Translations under genes and position numbers: made by a program | The notes under the pieces: generated by a model | Databases searched by the model: none | Told to the model about the DNA's origin: nothing | What the model saw: the letters and a program-made list of their open reading frames with translations, nothing else | Origin: JADHUC01 sp964617665 | GTDB taxonomy: Bacteria; Planctomycetota; Planctomycetia; Pirellulales; Pirellulaceae | Reading direction: 5' to 3' | DNA length: 51,674 nucleotides | Assembly (NCBI GenBank): GCA_964617665.1 | Contig: CAZUAH010000028.1 | Span: forward strand, 1 to 51,674 | Shown here: positions 35,623 through 41,738 of the stretch, one piece after another | Numbering within the stretch: position 1 is the stretch's first letter | Layout: each line of letters opens with the position of its first letter

Positions 35623-36195
35623 GAACGACGGCAACGCGGGTACTGGACTCCTTGGTACCCGGGGATCAAGCGGGACGAAGACGGACGGTTCAAGCCTGCG
35701 CGATCCGAGTGGGCCAAGTTGCCCGTTGGATGCGTGAACCACTACCAAGCCAGAGGTTATGCCGAATGGGCTGGCAAACGACTGCCAACCGCGGCGGAAT
35801 TGGAATACGCCGCAGGCGGCAAGAAGGGCCGCACCTACCCGTGGGGAGACGAAGACCCGGGTGAGACAAGAGTCAACTATGGTCCGCGGCTCGATGGCCG
35901 CAAGCCGGTTGGCAGCTTTCCGCCGGGGAGAACGCCGGAAGGAGTATTCGACTTGGCCGGGAACATCGGCGAGTGGTGTGCCGACTACTACGATGAAGAC
36001 TACTACCGAAAGGCTCCACAGGCCAATCCGCTCAAAGATCCTCAAGGGCCAAAAAGCGGAACGCTTCGCGTATACCGCGTAGGGTGCCAATGTCGGCACT
36101 CGAAGCCGACGGACCTACGACCAGATTCGCGCTGTGCGAGTTCTCCTTTGCGAAGTTCCGCTTGCCTCGGCTTTCGCTGCGTGAAGGGCAAATGA
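35623..36195 (+). pseudogene. Decayed SUMF1/formylglycine-generating-enzyme-type domain gene
   Basis: One frame, open from 35623 to the stop at 36195, encodes most of a SUMF1-fold domain: WTPWYPGIKRDEDGRFKP, YQARGYAEWAGKRLPTAAEL, YPWGDEDPGETRVNYG, GVFDLAGNIGEWCADYY and a closing ACLGFRCVKGK. It lacks an ATG and a signal peptide. Upstream pieces of the same domain appear in other frames (FLK and ENDGNAG-like strings at about 35605-35640), implying at least two frameshifts. A TTG at 35719 is the only in-frame start candidate and falls inside the domain. The next gene carries an intact SUMF1-like domain, so this may be a failed tandem duplicate. Confidence 0.7.
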
Positions 36196-36329
36196 GATCG
36201 TCTGCTTGATTCAGCACAAGGAACCGGCCTCGTAGGTTCTTCCAAAAGTGGCACTGCGGGAGACTGATGCGACGCGGCACGTTCCCGTAGATCTCTCTAA
36301 TTGCATTTGGCAAAGACGGCTGTTACATT

Positions 36330-36349
36330 ATTACACAACCGCGTGTAAT
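36330..36349. promoter_or_regulatory. Perfect palindrome ATTACAC-N6-GTGTAAT, possible operator
   Basis: A 20-bp perfect inverted repeat (7-bp arms, 6-bp spacer aaccgc) lies 45 bases before the start at 36394. A weak promoter-like pair, TTGGCA at 36307-36312 and TATTAC at 36329-36334 with a 16-base spacer, overlaps its left arm, which would suit repression. The surroundings are noticeably A+T-rich. The regulator is unknown and the promoter match is only moderate. Confidence 0.4.
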
Positions 36350-36393
36350 GCAATCCGTTCTATGCCGTCTCAGTGAATACGGGAGGTTTTGGC

Positions 36394-37809
36394 ATGAAGT
36401 CTTTTTGTTGCACACACTCGCTTCGCGGTCTGGCGTTCTTGTTGGTCCTGGTCGTCAGTGTAGCGTCGAGCGGCGCGGCGGAGTCGAGGCCACCCCTGCC
36501 ACGCTGGCGTGATCACTCAGGCATGGTGTTCGTGCACGGCGGTCAGTTTCTCTATCGCGACCAGGAAGTCCGTGTCCGTTCGTTCTATATGGACCAGTGC
36601 GAGGTCACCAACAGCCAGTTCTGCCGGTTCCTGAATGACGGCAACGCAAGACACTGGAATGCGGACCAGGAAATCGAAAAGCAGAATAACAAGTTCGTGC
36701 CCTGGCCTGACAAGGCGCAATGGCCCGTATACGCAGTCTCGTGGCACGACGCGTACGCGTACGCGCGCTGGGCAGGCAAGCGACTGCCCAGCGATGCGGA
36801 ATGGCTGTGGGCGGCAGCCGGCAAGGAAGGCCGCGAGTATGCGTGGGGTAACGAGCCGATTTCGCCTGAACGCGCCAACTACGGCGGCAACGTCGGCCAT
36901 CCACAACCCGTGGGCAGCTATCCCAAGGGCCGCTCGCCCTACGGGCTCGATGACTTGACCGGCAACGTAGCCGAATGGTGCGATGACTGGTTCGAGTTGG
37001 CCGAAAACGGAGCCGTGGAGTATCCACCCGCACCAGAAGACGGCCCGCGCAAAATCCGACGCGCCGGATGTTACGCCATGTCGGCCGAGAGGCAATCAAA
37101 CACCGAATTCGGCACGCCGTCACCCGATTACCGCCCCAAGTGCATCGGCTTTCGCTGCGTGCGCCCCGCTCGCCGTGTGCTGATTCTGCTGGGCGAGAAC
37201 TTCGCGGAGTTGGAATTCGGCGCGTACACGGCCGTATTGGCGTGGGCGGCCCACACGACTCCGGAAGGCGACTACATGATGCCCAAGAGCGGTGCACCGA
37301 GTGTGCCGGCCATCGAAGTGGTCGTGGCCGGGTTCGATCCGGAAGTCCGCGGGATGGGCAGCATGACAATCCGTCCGCATGTGCAAGTCAAAGACTTGGC
37401 CGACGAGGAGATTGACCGATTCGATGCCGTGGCTGTGCCTGCATGCGTGGGCAGTGGGCGTGGACAACACACATACAAAGGCTGGGAGGATATTTCCGGG
37501 AATCGTGCGGCCGCGATCATCCGCCAAGTGCATGCGAACGGCGGCGTTATCTCGACCATGTGCGCCGGCCAAGCTGCTTTGCAGAAAGCCGAATTGCCGA
37601 GTCCCAAAGCCGGCCCAGAGTGCCCAGTTGCCTATGATCCCAAGTTGCGCACGGCCACATCGGTCGGCCCGGCGGTGGCAGTGGAAGCAGCGTGCATGTT
37701 GCTAAAGCAACTGGTGCGCGATGACCAGTACCGCAGTTTCCGTCGTTACAACCCGTGGCTCTTCGGCGGCCAGGACCAGTTCCCACCGCGCATGGAAAGC
37801 CTGCGATAA
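36394..37809 (+). CDS. Exported fusion of a SUMF1-like domain and a DJ-1/PfpI-like domain
   Basis: About 471 residues from the ATG at 36394 (GGAGG seven bases upstream). Signal peptide MKSFCCTHSLRGLAFLLVLV. Residues about 40-258 form a SUMF1/FGE fold: MVFVHGGQFLY, CEVTNSQFCRFLN, AYARWAGKRLPSDAEWLWAA, DLTGNVAEWCDDW and CIGFRCVRP. The paired catalytic cysteines of true formylglycine-generating enzymes are missing: the equivalent stretch near 221-232 reads IRRAGCYAMSAE. Sulfatase activation is therefore unlikely. Residues about 260-450 are DJ-1/PfpI-like: RRVLILLGENFAELEFGAY, then a nucleophile-elbow Cys in GGVISTMCAGQAAL (about C390). I do not know this domain pair. It is downstream of the decayed SUMF1 gene and may be separately controlled by the palindrome at 36330. 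Confidence 0.88.
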   Translation: MKSFCCTHSLRGLAFLLVLVVSVASSGAAESRPPLPRWRDHSGMVFVHGGQFLYRDQEVRVRSFYMDQCEVTNSQFCRFLNDGNARHWNADQEIEKQNNKFVPWPDKAQWPVYAVSWHDAYAYARWAGKRLPSDAEWLWAAAGKEGREYAWGNEPISPERANYGGNVGHPQPVGSYPKGRSPYGLDDLTGNVAEWCDDWFELAENGAVEYPPAPEDGPRKIRRAGCYAMSAERQSNTEFGTPSPDYRPKCIGFRCVRPARRVLILLGENFAELEFGAYTAVLAWAAHTTPEGDYMMPKSGAPSVPAIEVVVAGFDPEVRGMGSMTIRPHVQVKDLADEEIDRFDAVAVPACVGSGRGQHTYKGWEDISGNRAAAIIRQVHANGGVISTMCAGQAALQKAELPSPKAGPECPVAYDPKLRTATSVGPAVAVEAACMLLKQLVRDDQYRSFRRYNPWLFGGQDQFPPRMESLR

Positions 37810-37849
37810 CCGCGCGACCCGCAATGCGAGCCCCGTCTTATTTGTATGG

Positions 37850-38890
37850 ATGTGGCAAGCTGGAGATAATCTCTACAGTGATCTTGAGATCATAGATATC
37901 AGTGATCCTGCCAATCCGACGTCGTTGCGTACTCTGGACACTCCCGGTTACGCGTACGCCGTCGACGTAATTGGTGGTTTGGCTTTCATCGCTGACCAGG
38001 CGTGCGGCCTGCAAGTCATTGATGTGAGTGCCCCGGCCAATCCGACGTTCGTTAGCGATTACAATACTCCCGGCTCTGCGCGAGACGTGGAAGTCGTAGG
38101 AGACTACGCCTACGTGGCCGACGGAAGCAGCGGCCTTCAGGTCATTGACATCACCAATCCCAACGCGCCAACTCTGACAGGAAGTTACGGGCCGACCGGG
38201 TTTGCCAAGGGGGTCGCTGTCGACGGCAATTATGCGTACCTTGCCGAGGGTGCCGGCCTCGGGATTGAGATCATCGACATCATCGATCCAAGCAATCCCG
38301 TCCTGGCGGGATCCTTCAGTACACCGGGCGCTCCCCAAGATCTGGATATCGCAGGAGATTTGGCCTACGTGGCCGCCTTGGGTGGCGGCCTGCAGATTGT
38401 CGACGTTAGCGATCCTGGCAATCCCACGCTTGCGGGCCACTTCGACACTGCAGGCGGCACCGCCATAAAGGTCCAGCTCGTTGGGAACTACGCCCATATC
38501 GTCGGAGATCTGGGAAGCTTCGGAAGGTTGCAGATCGTGGACGTCAGCAACCCTGCCAGCCCCAGCCTGGCGGCCGAATTGACATCGCCGTCGTCGGCCA
38601 ACGGACTGGCTGTTATGGCTGAGTGGTCATCGGATCGGAGCTACAGCGATCGCGTGGCCAATCTGAATGGAACGAGCGGTGGATCCGGCGACAATGGCAC
38701 GTATTACTTGATTGCTGGTGATCCCGCCGATCCAGCAACAACCGTGTACGACGACGGTGCCCGCGATACGCTCCGGGGCGAAAAGGGCCGCGATTGGTTC
38801 TTCGCCGACTTGGACAATGAAGACGGCGACGATGACAGAGTGAAAGACAAGAAGAGCTACGAATTGCTCGATCTTGTCTACGACCTTTGA
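37850..38890 (+). CDS. LVIVD-repeat propeller protein, 5'-truncated
   Basis: Reading from an ATG at 37850 gives about 346 residues. LVIVD-type propeller repeats run through most of it: LEIIDISDPANPTSL, LQVIDVSAPANPTFV, LQVIDITNPNAPTLT, IEIIDIIDPSNPVLA, LQIVDVSDPGNPTLA and LQIVDVSNPASPSLA. The C-terminus (TTVYDDGARDTLRGEKGRDW, then FFADLDNEDGDDDRVKD) resembles the closing segment of large LEPR-type exported planctomycete proteins. There is no ribosome binding site or signal peptide. The frame is open upstream into the 3' end of the previous gene, but that part reads as antisense-like noise. The sequence starts in the middle of a repeat 40 bases after the neighbour's stop, so the gene has probably lost its 5' end. 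Confidence 0.75.
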   Translation: MWQAGDNLYSDLEIIDISDPANPTSLRTLDTPGYAYAVDVIGGLAFIADQACGLQVIDVSAPANPTFVSDYNTPGSARDVEVVGDYAYVADGSSGLQVIDITNPNAPTLTGSYGPTGFAKGVAVDGNYAYLAEGAGLGIEIIDIIDPSNPVLAGSFSTPGAPQDLDIAGDLAYVAALGGGLQIVDVSDPGNPTLAGHFDTAGGTAIKVQLVGNYAHIVGDLGSFGRLQIVDVSNPASPSLAAELTSPSSANGLAVMAEWSSDRSYSDRVANLNGTSGGSGDNGTYYLIAGDPADPATTVYDDGARDTLRGEKGRDWFFADLDNEDGDDDRVKDKKSYELLDLVYDL

Positions 38891-38930
38891 TAGCAGCGAG
38901 CGCAAGAATACTCCCAGACGGCTTGGGTAG

Positions 38931-39002
38931 ACCAAGGCAACGTCACCAATGCATGGCATGCCAGCGGGCGATGCATTGCCGTGGCGTTGCCGTGCCTTTG
39001 GT
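38931..39002. repeat. Palindromic element (ACCAAGGCAACG ... CCTTTGGT, 72 bp)
   Basis: The left arm accaaggcaacgtcaccaat then gcat pairs with the right arm atgcattgccgtggcgttgc then cgtgcctttggt, with short bulges. It lies between the convergent ends of the LVIVD gene (38890) and asnA (39022). It may act as a bidirectional terminator, but its length and bulged arms match the other dispersed palindromes of this window more than a simple terminator. Confidence 0.65.
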
Positions 39003-39021
39003 TCCCGTTGTTGGACGGTGA

Positions 39022-40053
39022 CTACAGCAGAGTAACGTTTGACTTCTGGCACTCTTCGCGCATGGCGTCCGGCCATACGCCGCAGGCGACTTCGCCGACA
39101 TGGGCGGAACGCAGGAAGAACATGCACAATCGCGACTGCCCGATGCCGCCGCCCATGGTTTGAGGTAGCTGTCCGGCGAGCAACTTGGCGTGGAAGTCCA
39201 GCGTGAGTCGTTCCTCCAGTTGGCGGATCTTCAGTTGCTCGCGGAGTGTCGCTGGATCGACGCGGATGCCCATCGATGAGATTTCGAACGCTCGGTTGAA
39301 CACCGGATTCCAAATGAGGATATCGCCGTTCAGTCCGTGGCCGCCGGCAGCGTTGGGTGTGGTCCAGTCGTCGTAGTCGGGGGCACGGCCGTCGTGGATC
39401 TCGCCATTGGGAAGGCTCCCGCCGATGCCGATGACGAACACGGCCCGATGCTCGGCACAGATTCGATTTTCGCGCTCGCGCGGGTCTATGTCAGGCCACC
39501 GTTGGTACAGTTCCTCGGAGGTCACAAAGAAGATCTCTTCCGGCAGAACTGGTCGGATGCTTGAGTACTGCGAAGCGAGGTGGAACTCGGTACGGCAGAC
39601 GCAGTCGTAGATCGCCTCGACGGTCTCACGAAGCGTCTCGAGGTTCCGCTGTTCGGGCGAAATGACCTTCTCCCAGTCCCATTGGTCGACGTAGATCGAA
39701 TGCAGCGCGTCAATGGTCTCCTCGGGCCGTACGGCATTCATGTCCGTGTAGAGCCCCTCGCCCACCTCGAAGCCGTATTGCGCCAGCGCCATCCGTTTCC
39801 ATTTGGCAAGCGACTGGACGATTTCTACCTGGGCGTTCCCATCTTCTTTCACAGAGAATCGGACCGGTTGCTCGACGCCGTTCAGATCGTCGTTGAGCCC
39901 TGTACCGCTACGGACGAACAACGGAGCGGTCACTCGACAAAGCCCCAGGGCCGCAGCCAGCTCTCGTTCAAAGAAGTCCTTGACATCTTTGATCGCCGTC
40001 TCGCGCTGACGGACGTCTAGAGTCGGTTCGTAACCCTCTGGTAGGCTGGACAT
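39022..40053 (-). CDS. asnA: Aspartate-ammonia ligase (asparagine synthetase A)
   Basis: About 343 residues from the ATG at 40053 (GGGAG five bases upstream), close to the roughly 330 of characterised AsnA proteins. The longer open frame would overlap the upstream gene and adds no conserved sequence. Family landmarks: IKDVKDFFERELAAALGLCR with VTAPLFV at the N-terminus, PVRFSVKED, EIVQSLAKWKRMALAQYGF, GEGLYTDMNAVRPEE, SIYVDQWDWEK, and the C-terminal active-site segment LPQTMGGGIGQSRLCMFFL of the class II aminoacyl-tRNA-synthetase fold. It makes asparagine from aspartate, ATP and ammonia in the cytoplasm. It follows the radical SAM gene by 104 bases in the same direction, so the two may share a transcript. 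Confidence 0.96.
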   Translation of the reverse strand: MSSLPEGYEPTLDVRQRETAIKDVKDFFERELAAALGLCRVTAPLFVRSGTGLNDDLNGVEQPVRFSVKEDGNAQVEIVQSLAKWKRMALAQYGFEVGEGLYTDMNAVRPEETIDALHSIYVDQWDWEKVISPEQRNLETLRETVEAIYDCVCRTEFHLASQYSSIRPVLPEEIFFVTSEELYQRWPDIDPRERENRICAEHRAVFVIGIGGSLPNGEIHDGRAPDYDDWTTPNAAGGHGLNGDILIWNPVFNRAFEISSMGIRVDPATLREQLKIRQLEERLTLDFHAKLLAGQLPQTMGGGIGQSRLCMFFLRSAHVGEVACGVWPDAMREECQKSNVTLL

Positions 40054-40157
40054 ACGTACTCCCGTTCGTTCCTCGATTTCGGATACGGTGCGAAGACAAA
40101 GACGGTAGCCGATGTCGCCTCGTGGCTCAAGTGGGCACCACGGTGAAGTGCCCTCCG

Positions 40158-41432
40158 CTACGGTGCCTGCAGATCCTTGTAGAACCTCGGATACGTTCGC
40201 GACTGGCAGGCCTGACAAAGGTCCGGATGATCCTCGGCACGTAGCGGGAATTCTCTACCATCAAGTCGCCCTGCAACAGCCTTCGCCATGCAGCTTTGCC
40301 TGGGAATCCCAGCGGTCTTCATCATGCGACCGTAGACCTCCTTCAGGTCCTCGTCCACAACGTTCCCAAACGACACAGGGATAAAGTCACACGGCCAGAG
40401 GTCGCCCGTGTTGCTGATGTAGCTGTGAAGCAGGCCGGCGCCGCAGCCAAACTTACACGGCCCTTCCGTATAGGGAAAAGAACTCACCTTCGGGAAGCGA
40501 TCTTTGGTTTGGTTCGCCGCGATTTGAATCCGATACAGGCGGGTTTTGTCTTTCGGGCTCCAAATAATCTCTTCCGCCTCTTTGGGATCGGCAAGCTCAC
40601 CACGGGGAATGGGCTGGTGAATCCTTACCTCGTGCGCGCTATTCACCTTGGCAAAATCGAAAAGATCGTGGAGTCTCTTCTCGCTCAAATCCTTCTTGAA
40701 CACGACGGACGATACAAGCGTATATAGCCCCGCCTCGACTGCGTTTTGAATCGCTTCCGTTGCCATTGAGAACGCTTTGGGATTCTGCCGTATCTGATTG
40801 TGTTCTTCCGGATAAGGGGAATCTACGCTGACCGCCAAGATGAACAGACCGGCTTCTTTCAACGCCCGGGCTCGCTCGATGGAAAGACTTGCACCGTTGG
40901 TGAAGAGGAGCGTGCTGCTGCGGTCGTCTACCGCGCTGATGATCTCCTCCATGTCATCGCGCACCAGTGGCTCTCCGCCGGAAAACACGATGCAGGCGAC
41001 GCCCAGGTCCTGCAACTCGCCAATGACCTTGATCCACTCGTCCTTCGTCAGTTCGACACGGCCCGGCGTATACGTTGCTCCGCAATGCTCGCATTGGAAT
41101 GGACAACGCTTCGTGATACATAGGTGCACGGAAAGAGGAGCCGAGCGACGTGCGTACGCTAGGTCCGTATATATACTGTCTTCGTCGATCCCTCCCTTGA
41201 TGAAAGTCAGGAACGCCTTAGAGGGCACGGGGGGGACAAACGAACTAATGACCCAGCGATCCTCGAACCGCACGACCCTCTCGCCTCTTGCTGTGGCCTC
41301 AAGAATCCGCGGCAGCTTCCTGGCGTTGTAGTTCGGGTCTTTTCTTAGCAGCGCATCAAGTTCGAAAACGAATTCCCGATACTGCTTGTCCTGAATCATC
41401 TCTTCCAGAATCGGAACGTTGGGTGCCAGCAT
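40158..41432 (-). CDS. Radical SAM protein with SPASM-type C-terminus
   Basis: 424 residues, no signal peptide, so cytoplasmic. The radical SAM cluster motif C-x3-C-x2-C is CPFQCEHC (C110, C114, C117). FSGGEPL (about 151-157) is the SAM-binding GGEP motif, and the TIM-barrel strands continue with LLFTNGASL and LAVSVDSPYPEE. The C-terminus holds a SPASM-like set for auxiliary clusters: C330, then G343-x4-C348 (NTGDLWPCDF), C381 and the CQAC pair C406/C409; C326 may also ligate. The first 95 residues are a helical domain unlike the usual RiPP recognition element. SPASM proteins often mature peptides, enzymes or cofactors. I saw no obvious precursor peptide beside it. Its partner gene is asnA. 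Confidence 0.93.
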   Translation of the reverse strand: MLAPNVPILEEMIQDKQYREFVFELDALLRKDPNYNARKLPRILEATARGERVVRFEDRWVISSFVPPVPSKAFLTFIKGGIDEDSIYTDLAYARRSAPLSVHLCITKRCPFQCEHCGATYTPGRVELTKDEWIKVIGELQDLGVACIVFSGGEPLVRDDMEEIISAVDDRSSTLLFTNGASLSIERARALKEAGLFILAVSVDSPYPEEHNQIRQNPKAFSMATEAIQNAVEAGLYTLVSSVVFKKDLSEKRLHDLFDFAKVNSAHEVRIHQPIPRGELADPKEAEEIIWSPKDKTRLYRIQIAANQTKDRFPKVSSFPYTEGPCKFGCGAGLLHSYISNTGDLWPCDFIPVSFGNVVDEDLKEVYGRMMKTAGIPRQSCMAKAVAGRLDGREFPLRAEDHPDLCQACQSRTYPRFYKDLQAP

Positions 41433-41738
41433 TACATATCCCCATTAGGGTCGTCTAGAACATCAGAAAGCCGTACTTCCAGGTCGCTACTCCTGCTTCG
41501 TCCCCTAATATTATTGCTCACCAATTAGATATCAACGTTTTTTGATGTATCGTTCGCTTTGGTCGTGTTGTAACGATTCTTCATGGTGATTTTTCGGCGT
41601 GTACCGCGAAGATCTGGAGCAGGAAGCTTGGTTTTTAGGGTACCGTTTGGCCGCTATTGCGACGAAGCGGTATCGGCAAACGGAGTGGACGGACATCTAC
41701 CTCGTGGCCACTGGCTGGCGGAAGTCGCCGATGCGACT
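41433..41738. other. Upstream region of the radical SAM gene, with an unassigned short ORF
   Basis: The half next to the radical SAM start (41433-41585) is A+T-rich and probably contains its promoter. It includes an inverted repeat, GATATCAA-N6-TTGATGTATC with one bulge, at about 41527-41552. From 41599 a plus-strand frame with a GTG start reads VYREDLEQEAWFLGYRLAAI then ATKRYRQTEWTDIYLVATGW before running antisense into the propeller gene. That peptide looks protein-like but has no ribosome binding site or recognised family; it could be a remnant. Confidence 0.35.

Noticed and set aside
36394..37809. Formylglycine-generating enzyme serving the sulfatases in this window
   Set aside because: The catalytic cysteine pair expected near the end of the SUMF1 domain is absent, so it is unlikely to oxidise the sulfatase Cys.
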